The notes under the pieces are model-generated. The model saw only the letters and a list, made by a program, of their open reading frames with translations. It was not told the DNA's origin and did not search any database. 64,000 nucleotides of DNA from Spisula solida (taxonomy: Eukaryota; Mollusca; Bivalvia; Venerida; Mactridae), in the NCBI GenBank assembly GCA_947247005.1, contig OX365948.1:10529455-10593454 (forward strand), written 5' to 3'. A program made the translations under genes and the position numbers. This document shows, piece by piece, positions 37,174 to 46,416 of this stretch (position 1 is its first letter; the number at the start of each line of letters is the position of its first letter).

Positions 37174-37582
37174 TCATGTCCAGGTCATCAAATAAAAGTG
37201 CTAAAAACTTAGATCATGTCCAGGTCATCTAGAAAAAGTGCTAGAAACTTAGATCATGTCCAGGTCATCAAATAAAAGTGCTAAAAACTTAGATCATGTC
37301 CAGGTCATCAAATAAAAGTGCTAAAAACTTAGATCATGTCCAGGTCATCTAGTAAAAGTGCTAAAAACTTAGATCATGTCCAGGTCATCTAGTAAAAATG
37401 CTAGAAACTTAGATCATGTCCAGGTCATCTAGTAAAAGTGCTAGAAACTTAGATCATGTCCAGGTCATCAAATAAAAGTGCTAGAAACTTAGATCATGTC
37501 CAGGTCATCAAGTAAAAGTGCTAGAAACTTAAATCATGTCCAGGTCATCAAGTAAAAGTGCTAGAAACTATAATCAGATCCA
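37174..37582. repeat. 40-bp minisatellite, about 10 copies, downstream of EIPR1
   Basis: The unit is AGATCATGTCCAGGTCATCA followed by AATAAAAGTGCTAAAAACTT. Variants have CTAGTAAAAG in place of CAAATAAAAG, and the last copies decay. Several units contain AATAAA, giving a run of potential poly(A) hexamers. No gene. Confidence 0.93.
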
Positions 37583-37801
37583 GGACATCACAAAGTGCTT
37601 GAACTTTAGATGATATGATCAGGCCAAGGACATTAGATAAACTTTACTGATCTTTGTTGATACCAGTAGAATAGCTGGTTCTTCAAATAGAGTCACCTGT
37701 GAAAGTTTTCTACATTCCATTATTAGCTGAAGTCCAGCATGTCTTGTGTTCAAGAATCAAGAGATTGCGAAAGACAGTTTTAATATGTACTTAGCTCAGA
37801 G

Positions 37802-38042
37802 AATTTGACACGATCCTGACCTTTATGCATGAATATATTGCAAGATTCTTGCGTTGAATATATAAATTTCTCTGAGCAAATCGTGCAATATTGGTCCTTT
37901 AGATTTGTGTTGGTATTACCACTCGAGCGTCTTCATGATACTCCCTGCTTATGAAAACATACAACCGGGGTTATGAATAATATATAGACAATAAATCAGC
38001 TATGAAAATACGCTAATAGAAGGTGGGGAGTTGTGTCAAATT
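37802..38042. mobile_element. MITE with AATTTGAC terminal repeats, copy 2
   Basis: The terminal repeats AGAATTTGACAC and GTGTCAAATTCT (slightly imperfect) enclose 241 bp that match 14289-14525 in reverse complement. Non-coding. Confidence 0.72.
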
Positions 38043-39318
38043 CTTTGAACTATACTAATTTTTTAGCATTTTGTCATCCATGTATGTGTAGTTTCTGCAG
38101 GTAAAGAACGAGTAACAGACAAAGTTAATTTGTGTATTACGTCACACTGTATGCATAAGGTTTCATGAAGAAATCATATTTCAAATGTCACATGATTTTA
38201 TGGGCACAGGTTGTTGCGAGTATACATATACATGTACGGGTTGCTACATGTAGTTGTATACATTTGCATCGCAACCTCCCTAATAATAAAGTGTTATTTT
38301 GTGATCATCATAATTAAAATGCATCTCCAAAGTTATATAGTTACTAATTCAATCAAATTATCGCCAAACAAAAGATGATTTGTGTCCACTTATACATGAC
38401 TTGTGTTTAGTGTGATCTAACATGATCCTCAGACAAGAAATCAACTGTTAAATTAAGCTTACAGAAGGTTTGAGGACGAGGTTAATTTGTTGCTACATGT
38501 AATGTAAATTTTAGAAGTATGGCTAGTTTATATTCACTGAACAAAAGTTGTATACAAACTTTGGTGAGTAGGTCAGTAAAACCAACAATTGAACACTAGA
38601 CATAGTACACACAATATTTTTCAAATTGTCAGCAACTAATGAAATAATTGTAAAAATGTTAACCTATTTATTTGTATGATATCTTTATGATTCAATCAGA
38701 GTCTCACTATTGCATTTGGGCATGTGCAATAATTCCATATTATTTATGAAATGTTGGTCAATTGGGTTAGTTTCTATGACCCAGGTACTGGTACTTCCAG
38801 ATTTTAACCTGGTTTTGCTGTAATAACTAATGGCTTGTCTGTATTAAATGTTTATTATTATGTTACTGATTAAATCATATATTGCAATAAAAATCTATAA
38901 TATTTATGTATTCAGTCCTTAGTGTATTGTTATCCCCAACAGTCAATGTAAAATGTATGGATGTGTTTAAGCATAAATGATATCTCCCACATAGACATAT
39001 ATTGTATTGTACTGGATGACGGTCTGGATTGATGTCACAAAATTTTCTGTGCTTGTTCTTATTTTCACCATTGGTCGGGTTTCAAAATGAAACTTCACAT
39101 GAACTAGCTGTTGTTACTCAGCCTAGTTGTGCATATTCACTGAAATTTTGTTTGTTGGAGTTATGGTCATTCCATCGCCAAATTCATACTATTTTGACAA
39201 TGTCTTCACATTCAGGTTCGCTCTGGTTAGATTTCAATGAAACTACCAGACTGATGCAACCCTTTGATAGTTGATAGTCGAAAAAAGTTGAAAAAAGACT
39301 ATTAACCATGTTTGTGCT
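38043..39318. other. No gene seen; one degenerate stem-loop-class repeat
   Basis: Mostly AT-rich intergenic DNA. 39000-39290 has the TTTCAAAATGAAACTTCACA block and neighbouring phrasing that recur at 36270-36400, so it is probably a decayed member of the stem-loop repeat class. No protein-like frame. Confidence 0.35.
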
Positions 39319-39321
39319 TGT

Positions 39322-39705
39322 TAGCTCACCTGTCACAACGTGAGATTAGCTTTTGTGATCAGTCTTTATCAGATCATTGTCCCTTAACATTTCACAAGAT
39401 TACACAAGTCACTAGAGGTCACAATTTGGGCGACATCCTTATGAAACTTAGTTGCAATGGTCACCTCTAAAAAATATATGTCTAAATTTCTGTTGGTTCA
39501 TATGGGGTAAAAACTAGGTCAATTTATAGAAAGACCTTGAGTAGACACTTGAGGACAAAATATTTGCCTAATCTTTATAAAACTTGGTCACAATGATCAT
39601 CTCCAATAAATCTATGTCAAGTTGATTTTAGCCTAAATTAGGTCATCGGGGATCACTAATCAAAGCATAGAAAACCCTTGTGTATGCAATGAATACAAAT
39701 ATATA
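39322..39705 (+). mobile_element. Stem-loop repeat family A, degenerate copy
   Basis: AGCTCACCTGTCACAACGTG starts the hairpin, here damaged. TTTTGTGATCAG, ATTACACAAG..CACTAGAGGT and AAACTTGGTCACAATGATCA blocks follow. The 3' hairpin end is missing. Confidence 0.7.
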
Positions 39706-39764
39706 AGTGTTTCTTAATTAAAATGTTTGTTTTGTTGAAATCAAGGAAAATAACCTGGTGGCTT

Positions 39765-40655
39765 ACTTTTTTATACGCCCGTTTGAAAAACGGGACATAT
39801 TATGGGAACACTCATGGCAGTCTGGCGGGTGGACGGCGGCATCCAGCAGTTTGTCTGTACTCTAACGCTAACAGTTTTCATCCGATCGTCTTCAAACTTT
39901 GTGACAATGTTTATGATCATAAAATCTAGGCTACGTTCGATTATAGGCCAAATCAGCATAGGCCTTATTGGGTTATGTGCCTTTACTTACCAAAAAAAGT
40001 ATGAAATTGGCCTTGTCTGTACTCTAACGCAAACAGTTTTCATCCGATTGTCTTCAAACTTTGTGACAATGCTTATGGGCAAAATATCTAGGCCATGTTA
40101 AATTATAGGCCAAATTGGCCTAGGCCTTATTTTGTTTATGGACATTAATTACCAAAAAAGTATGAAATTGGCCTTGTCTGTACTCTTAACAGTTTTCATT
40201 TGATTGTCTTCAAACTTTGTGACAATGTTTATGGGCATAATATCTAGGCCAAGTTCGATTATAGGCCAGGGGTGGTATTCAATATTGATCTTATTTAATT
40301 TGAGATTAAGGATAGCCAATCATATTGCCTGTTACTGACCAAGAGTTTAATATGGTGTGATCTGATTGGTTGTCCTTATCCTTAAGTCAAGTAAGATCAA
40401 TATTGAATACCACCCCAGGCCAAATCGGCATAGGTTTTATTGGGTTATAGGCCTTTAATTACCAAAAAAGTGTGGAATTGGCCTTGCCTGTACTGTTATG
40501 GGCATAATATCTAGAACAAGTTCAATTATGTGTATAGGCCATAGGCCATATCACACTAGGCCTTTTTTGGTAATGGTCCTTTGGGATTGTTTTTTTTCAT
40601 TAACCATGCCCCGAGATGGGCATATTTTGTGACATTTTGGCTCTTGTTTAATTTG
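39765..40655 (+). mobile_element. Stem-loop repeat family C (CGCCCG hairpin)
   Basis: It starts with ACGCCCGTTTGAAAAACGGG (stem CCCGTTT/AACGGG), then a GGCGGGTGGACGG spacer. Tandem units of roughly 150-180 bp follow with TCTGTACTCTAACGC, CAGTTTTCATCCGAT, TTCAAACTTTGTGACAATG and ATCTAGGCCA. It ends near TGCCCCGAGATGGGCATATT and TGGCTCTTGTTT. A MITE (40269-40416) is inserted in it. Confidence 0.75.
40269..40416. mobile_element. 148-bp MITE with near-perfect terminal repeats and 6-bp target duplication
   Basis: The ends start GGGGTGGTATTCAATATTGA; the first 25 bp are an exact inverted repeat and pairing continues imperfectly for about 55 bp. AGGCCA stands directly on both sides (40263-40268, 40417-40422). 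Non-coding. Superfamily uncertain. Confidence 0.85.
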
Positions 40656-41103
40656 GACCCAATGGATTACGTTAGATCCGGTCAATGGTTGAAAGAGGTT
40701 GTTTACTTCATCGATAGTGAAAATTTCTATTTTGCGGTGAAATTAGAGGATTTTGCGTTATTTGCTCAAAACGAACAGAATATATGTGAGTTACGATAGC
40801 GATATATGCCTGACTTTATCGAAATTTTGCAATTTATTGACTTTGTCGAAGTTTAAATATTTTGTGTATTGGTTTTCTGGATAGTGTTACTATTTATAGT
40901 AACAGAAGTGTAACTCTAATTATCTGCTGATTACGGTGATGTGTATAGACGCTATATCGTCGTTGGATCGTCACGCATGACTGAATACAACGCCCGTTAT
41001 TGAATAGGCTTAAAACTCAGTGACAAAATACGGAAGCGAGTAGTGCCACTATAGTATTACAATATACCAGTTCAGCCCGCAGTAAGTTTGGTGATTTGAG
41101 ATA

Positions 41104-42324
41104 ATGGGAGTTGATATAATGACTTACCGAGGTCGTATTGGCCTATTTTGCCACCCGCCTAACCGAGCAAGAAATGGTAAAATAAAATATCAACGTTTTA
41201 CCACTGGAACTGATATTCATTTGAGAACATTGCTTTGTGGTGTCCTGTTTGTGACTCAGCTAATGGCGACATATGGACTTCTTGCCAGTATCCAGTATCT
41301 GCAAATAAACTTTACAACTTCTGTCATTCATAGTTGCGATACATCTCCCATGAACTCCTTGATACATGCAAGCAACACTGTTGTACAAAACTGTCCCATC
41401 AACGGTTTATTGTATAAATCATATATGACCCGCCTTCTACTGCTGTCGTCGGATGTCGAGTTGAACCCCGGTCCTACCCCTGACACCGAGCAAATCCTTA
41501 AAGCTATTGAACATGGAAATCACGAAACTGCTCGACAAATACTAGAGGTCAAGGAAAATATCCAGGAACTTAAATCTGATATAACTACCATGAAACATGA
41601 TATTGGTGCAATTAAATCAAAACTGCATAACGTAGAGGCTAAACAAATGAGGATGGAAAGTGATCTGAGAACGATTGGTGGTAAAATTGATCAAATCGAA
41701 TACAAAACTGAAATAATAGAATCCGATGTATCTCATTTGTCATTGAATGATGAAATCCGTGAAGAATCAGTTGCCATGTTGAATCGACAAGTTCATTTTC
41801 TCGAAAAGGAAAGCAAACGGTGTAATTTACGTATATTTGGCGTACCTGAGGATCCTGGAGAATCTGCTGACGTAACAATGAACAAAATCGTCAACCACGT
41901 ACTTGTACCTACTAATATGAGTGAAGTTGTTGAACAGGAGTTCAATCTATCTGACTCTCTGGAATTTGCAAGGCGACTAGGATCATCAGACAATTCTCCT
42001 AGAATGATATTAGCAAGGTTCAAAATACCAGATCATAAATTCCGATTGTTCAATTTTCGGGATATTCTGAGATCTAAAGGTGTAAGAATCTCAAATGACC
42101 CTACTAGTCTGGAACGAATAGAACTAGACAATTTGAAATCTAAAGGTAAAAAGGGTTATATTAAAGGCGGCAAAGTCGTTATTCTATCAGATGAACAATC
42201 CAATTCCCGGGTTTTCAAGAAAGGCAACAGAAGGAGTAACATGGAAAATACAATCACTACCGAATTAAATGGCATGGAAGTGTCTAATCCGAACCAGAAC
42301 AGAACAGATAGTTATAATCAATAG
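41104..42324 (+). CDS. LINE ORF1 protein with 2A-like motif, coiled coil and RRM-like region
   Basis: 406 codons; an in-frame TAA lies just upstream of the ATG. Residues 1-110 are unusual: a basic patch, then a hydrophobic stretch (about 38-70). Residues 111-124 read LLLLSSDVELNPGP, the D-V-E-x-N-P-G-P 2A ribosome-skipping consensus, with the break expected after G123. Residues about 127-240 are heptad-rich coiled coil. Residues about 240-360 (NLRIFGVPED, ARRLG, ILARFKI, KGVRISND) resemble the RRM and C-terminal domain of L1-type ORF1 proteins (transposase_22 family), which are nucleic-acid chaperones. It ends with TAG, and the frame continues straight into ORF2. Confidence 0.9.
   Translation: MGVDIMTYRGRIGLFCHPPNRARNGKIKYQRFTTGTDIHLRTLLCGVLFVTQLMATYGLLASIQYLQINFTTSVIHSCDTSPMNSLIHASNTVVQNCPINGLLYKSYMTRLLLLSSDVELNPGPTPDTEQILKAIEHGNHETARQILEVKENIQELKSDITTMKHDIGAIKSKLHNVEAKQMRMESDLRTIGGKIDQIEYKTEIIESDVSHLSLNDEIREESVAMLNRQVHFLEKESKRCNLRIFGVPEDPGESADVTMNKIVNHVLVPTNMSEVVEQEFNLSDSLEFARRLGSSDNSPRMILARFKIPDHKFRLFNFRDILRSKGVRISNDPTSLERIELDNLKSKGKKGYIKGGKVVILSDEQSNSRVFKKGNRRSNMENTITTELNGMEVSNPNQNRTDSYNQ
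41434..41475 (+). promoter_or_regulatory. 2A-like translational recoding (ribosome skip) motif
   Basis: Codons for LLLLSSDVELNPG then P (P124 at 41473-41475). The DxExNPGP core is complete. 2A motifs are documented in ORF1 of some APE-type non-LTR elements of sea urchins and other animals and in trypanosome elements. Activity here is inferred. Confidence 0.8.
42322..42324 (+). promoter_or_regulatory. In-frame UAG separating ORF1 and ORF2
   Basis: The context is CAA-TAG-GGT-TGT-GGC-CAA-GGC-CCA-GGG. The frame is open on both sides and the next in-frame ATG is 42556, inside the endonuclease. The GC-rich 3' context with GGCC and GGGC repeats is compatible with a readthrough-type signal, but could also be a single nonsense change. 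Confidence 0.55.
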
Positions 42325-45300
42325 GGTTGTGGCCAAGGCCCAGGGCTAAAACATTGTGTTAACATTATTTCATGGAATGTCAGCGGTCTGGAAAATAAAC
42401 TTGGGAACACTGACTTTTTACAATATGTTTTAAAGTTTCATATTATCTGTTTACAGGAAACGTGGGTTAGTGATATTGACAGTGTAACTAAGTATTTCGT
42501 TGACTATAGTTCGTATATATGCAAAGCAAAGGATTCAGTAAGGGGCGGGAGGAATATGGGTGGTATTATGGTATTTATTCATAAATGTATCTCTGAGTTT
42601 GTTGAACGAATATGTTGGGAATTCGAATTCGGTGTCATTCTCAAATTCAAGAAACATGTTTTTAATCTTGATAAAGATGTACTATTTATATCAGTATATT
42701 TTCCACCATCAGGATCACCTATGTATCCCAATGACATAAGAAATGGTTTATCAATACTTGAAAATTGTCTTCATGAAAGTGAGAACAACCTATGTAGTTT
42801 TAATACTGTACTTTGTGGTGATTTTAATGCAAGAACTGCCTCTCTCGATGACTTCTTATTATTAGATGAGAGAATACCTGAAACTAATGACTATTCTGAA
42901 CTATTTTGCAATGACATTTGTACACAGAGGAAGTCTTCTGATAAAGTAGTTAATGTTTTTGGAAAGGAACTTATTGCATTTTGTCAAACAAATTCTCTTA
43001 GTATTGTTAATGGGAGAGTTGGCAAAGACAAAGATATTGGTGAATTTACTTTTGTTGGAGCTAATGGCTCAAGTGTTATAGATTATTGTATTTGTAGCAA
43101 TTGCTTTTTTCATAGAATTATTGATTTTGAAGTTGATGCATTTGGTCTATGTGATCACCTCCCGATTATTTTTGATATTTCTTGCCAGACAAATGTAACC
43201 GAAAATACTCAAAGTATAGATGATACTAGAGACAAAATCCATATAAATTCCCAAACGGGTCCTGATTATCAAGAAAATTTATGTAACACTATTCTAGATG
43301 GTGGGTTCTATGATTTAGACGAACAGCTAGACAATCCTAATTCAAGTATTGATTTGATATTGGAAACGTTCACAAAATGTTTGCTTAATGTTAGCGACAA
43401 GTTTGTTTCTAAAGTCAAAGGTAATAAAAATAATACACAGAACAATACATGGTACGATTATGAATGTAAAACATTAAATCGAGAAACCAATCGTGCATTG
43501 CGCGAATATCGTAAAACTAGATCTAATGCCGACTTTGACGAATACTGGTCAAAGAAAACTAAATATAAAACATTGTGCAAGTCAAAACGATGGCAATATG
43601 ACAAAGCTCGGGTAAATTCCCTCGAAGATTGTCTATCAAACCCAAAAATATTCTGGCGAAAATTTAGAGAAATTACAAGTAATCCTCCTAGAGTTCCAGA
43701 CATATCAACCAATGATTGGTTGTTACATTTTAAAGCTCTATTTGGTAGTGACGATATACCTATTCAAAATGAAGTAAGCGTAGATATTACAGACATCGAC
43801 GAAAATGAGAACCTTAGTGATATAGGAATAGATATTCTTAATAACGAAATAAGTCCATATGAAATAACATCAGCAATTAAGGGTTTGCAATTAAATAAAT
43901 CCTGTTCAGGTACACTTTTACCAGCACATTTTGTGTATGGACTTCACTATTTATTACCTTACATAGTACAACTTTTCAACAAAATATTTTTATCTGGAGT
44001 GTTTCCTGAAGCATGGTCTTATTCAATTTTGATTCCTATTTATAAGAAAGGTGGGATAGATGATCCTAATAACTACAGAGGAATTGCTCTTCTTGACGCC
44101 TTTAGTAAAATTTATATCAGTATCTTGAATAAAAGAATTACTATGTTTACTGAATTATTTGACAAAATTTCTGAGTCACAAGCAGGCTTCAGACAGGGCT
44201 ACAGTACAATTGACAATGCGTTTGTTTTACAGTCAATAGCCCGTAAATATTTGAACATGAAAGGGAGAAAATTATATGTCGCATTTGTCGATTTTCAAAA
44301 AGCTTTTGATTCGGTAAATAGAAACAAACTATTCCAAAAACTAAGTCATAATAATATAAAAGGAAGGTTACTAAATGCAATTGAAGCTATTTATAAAACG
44401 GTAAAATTATCTGTTAAGAGTAAAACCGGTCAAACAGAAAATTTCAGTAGCTTCATAGGTTTAAGACAAGGTTGTAACCTAAGCCCGGTTCTATTTTCAC
44501 TGTTTATAAATGATTTGGACGCTGCAATTTCCCAATCACAAGTACATGGTATTCAATTAAATCCCTCTTTTATTGAAATATTTTTATTAATGTTCGCTGA
44601 TGATGTTGCTTTAATGTCGGACACAGTAGTAGGTCTACAAAGACAGTTAAATTCACTTAGTACCTTCTGTGAAGAAAATAAACTCATAGTTAATAAAAAC
44701 AAAACTAAAGTGCTTGTATTCAAAAATGGTGGAGCGCTGTCAAAGAAAGAAAAATGGTATTATAACGGAACTCAAATAGGCAGTGTATCTGGTTTTTCGT
44801 ATGTTGGAATTTACTTCAGTAGATCATTGTCATCTTTTAAAATGGCCCAACAAAATGCGTTAAAAGCCAAGAAAGTTCTGAATATACTACTAAAAGACTT
44901 ATTGAAACTTCCGAATTTGACCTCTAAAATTTTCTTTAAGATTTTCGATACAAAAATCAGTCCAATATTACTATATGGTTGCGAATTGTGGGGAATACAA
45001 AATATGATCACAATTGAAAACATACATACTTACGCTTGTAAACGCTTTCTTAATGTTTCAAAATTTGCTTGTAATGATGCAATTATGGGCGACTTAGGTC
45101 GTTACCTTTTGCGAATAACTGCTTCTATACGTTGTATAAAATACTGGCTAAGAATACTTGAAAGTAAACAAGATAGATATATAAAACTTTGTTATGAAAT
45201 GCTAAAAATGTATGATAACTTTGGTAACACTAACTGGGTAACACATATACGCCAAAATTTATATGAAAATGGCTTTGGGTTTGTTTGGGAGGAACAGTGT

Positions 45301-45780
45301 GTACCTGACAAAACTTTATTTATTAAGACATATACTCAACGTTTAAGAGACCAGTATCTCCAAACGTGGAATGATCAGTGTAACAACAACGGCAAACTTT
45401 CGACTTTTTATACCAACTTTAAAACTGATTTCTGCATTGAAACGTATGTAAATTGTATTGACATAATGAAATATCGTCGATGTTTAGTCAAATTTAGATC
45501 TTCTTCTCATAACCTGATGATAGAAGTTGGCAGGCATCAGGGAGTACCGCGAAATCAACGTTATTGTAAATACTGTCAAAATACTATAGAAGACGAATTT
45601 CATTTTCTACTTATCTGTCCATTTTACGCTGAAATAAGAATTAAATACATACCTGATAAATTTTGTAAATATCCTAATCTGTCTAAGTTTAACATTCTAC
45701 TAGCTGCTAAAAACCATACAATAATAAGGAATGTGTCTATGTATTTGTATCATGCCTTTGAAAAACGAAAACTATTATAA
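42325..45780 (+). CDS. LINE ORF2: apurinic-type endonuclease and reverse transcriptase
   Basis: Open for 1151 codons from the TAG to the stop. Residues numbered from 42325. Endonuclease motifs: SWNVSGL (16), LQETW (43), CGDFNAR, and CDHLPI (near 277). Reverse transcriptase: IPIYKKGG..NNYRGIALL, QAGFRQGYST, YVAFVDFQKAFDSVNR, GLRQGCNLSPVLFSLFINDL and the FADD box (44593-44604, residue 757). C-terminal CKYC..DEFHFLLICP (residue 1081 on) is a CCHC-like motif. The ATG at 42556 would remove SWN and LQETW and so is unlikely to be the real start. How ORF2 starts is therefore open: readthrough, or reinitiation at a non-AUG codon. Clade placement within CR1/L2/Jockey-like elements is uncertain. Confidence 0.92.
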   Translation, partial: GCGQGPGLKHCVNIISWNVSGLENKLGNTDFLQYVLKFHIICLQETWVSDIDSVTKYFVDYSSYICKAKDSVRGGRNMGGIMVFIHKCISEFVERICWEFEFGVILKFKKHVFNLDKDVLFISVYFPPSGSPMYPNDIRNGLSILENCLHESENNLCSFNTVLCGDFNARTASLDDFLLLDERIPETNDYSELFCNDICTQRKSSDKVVNVFGKELIAFCQTNSLSIVNGRVGKDKDIGEFTFVGANGSSVIDYCICSNCFFHRIIDFEVDAFGLCDHLPIIFDISCQTNVTENTQSIDDTRDKIHINSQTGPDYQENLCNTILDGGFYDLDEQLDNPNSSIDLILETFTKCLLNVSDKFVSKVKGNKNNTQNNTWYDYECKTLNRETNRALREYRKTRSNADFDEYWSKKTKYKTLCKSKRWQYDKARVNSLEDCLSNPKIFWRKFREITSNPPRVPDISTNDWLLHFKALFGSDDIPIQNEVSVDITDIDENENLSDIGIDILNNEISPYEITSAIKGLQLNKSCSGTLLPAHFVYGLHYLLPYIVQLFNKIFLSGVFPEAWSYSILIPIYKKGGIDDPNNYRGIALLDAFSKIYISILNKRITMFTELFDKISESQAGFRQGYSTIDNAFVLQSIARKYLNMKGRKLYVAFVDFQKAFDSVNRNKLFQKLSHNNIKGRLLNAIEAIYKTVKLSVKSKTGQTENFSSFIGLRQGCNLSPVLFSLFINDLDAAISQSQVHGIQLNPSFIEIFLLMFADDVALMSDTVVGLQRQLNSLSTFCEENKLIVNKNKTKVLVFKNGGALSKKEKWYYNGTQIGSVSGFSYVGIYFSRSLSSFKMAQQNALKAKKVLNILLKDLLKLPNLTSKIFFKIFDTKISPILLYGCELWGIQNMITIENIHTYACKRFLNVSKFACNDAIMGDLGRYLLRITASIRCIKYWLRILESKQDRYIKLCYEMLKMYDNFGNTNWVTHIRQNLYENGFGFVWEEQCVPDKTLFIKTYTQRLRDQYLQTWNDQCNNNGKLSTFYTNFKTDFCIETYVNCIDIMKYRRCLVKFRSSSHNLMIEVGRHQGVPRNQRYCKYCQNTIEDEFHFLLICPFYAEIRIKYIPDKFCKYPNLSKFNILLAAKNHTIIRNVSMYLYHAFEKRKLL

Positions 45781-46416
45781 TATTATGTTATTTGACCATT
45801 GTATAGTTTTGTATGTTCTGTGTATATATCTTGTATATGGGCCGGAGGCCATTTGTACAATAAATATTTGAATTGAATTGATAGTAACTAGTAAATTAAC
45901 TTGTAAATTACAGAAGTTTGGCCAAGATGTTGTTGATGTGTTAAGACAAGCTTTAATCTTTACTGATAGTAACACAGATATTTACCAGTACCATTTTATT
46001 TCAATTCAGTACCATGCATGGTGAAGAGAAAAATGAGAGGATTATATTTGCAAGTAATTCTCAGCACCTTGCACTTGTCTGGGTTAAATTCCATGGACCA
46101 GTCCCGTTCCCACTGTTCAAGAGCATGTAGGTCATTTAGTAGAATCTGTGCGTCTGTTCATTTGTCTGTGAGATATACTATGAAATTATCTGCAAACAGT
46201 CTTACCTTACTCGAGATAGAATCCGACAGGTAGTTATTATATGCCAGAAATAAGCAAGATCCTAAGACTAAGCCTCTGGGAACCCTGGATAGGACTGGGA
46301 AAGTTGTCAAAAGTGCAGCTGTCAACTACTACCCTTTGGTGCGGCCCTGCAAGTATGACTTTCCTGATGCCATAGGATGGATGCCCAGATCATCGATTTT
46401 GTATATTAACTTTTTT

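Larger units (their letters stand above)
40904..45880 (+). mobile_element. Apparently intact two-ORF non-LTR retrotransposon (LINE)
   Basis: ORF1 (41104-42324) and ORF2 (42325-45780) are open, with a 5' UTR of about 200 bp and a short 3' UTR. The 3' end has a GGGCCGGAGGCC stem-loop, AATAAA and a TTGAATTGAATTGA microsatellite instead of poly(A), as in CR1/L2/Jockey-like clades. ATAGTAAC occurs at 40896-40903 and 45881-45888 and may be the target duplication. The same octamer recurs near 45964, so the 5' border is tentative. Open frames over 4.6 kb suggest recent insertion. Confidence 0.9.

Noticed and set aside
37174..37582. CRISPR-like regular array
   Set aside because: There are no unique spacers; the whole 40-bp unit repeats, and the context is an animal genome.
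41434..41475. 2A motif as evidence of an integrated picorna-like virus
   Set aside because: It lies in a LINE ORF1 upstream of a coiled coil and in the same element as an endonuclease/RT. No viral capsid, helicase or polymerase is present.
45900..46017. Exon-like stretch after an AG (KFGQDVVDVLRQALIF)
   Set aside because: Short, no partner exon in phase, no recognised family. Could be chance or a fragment of older repeat DNA.
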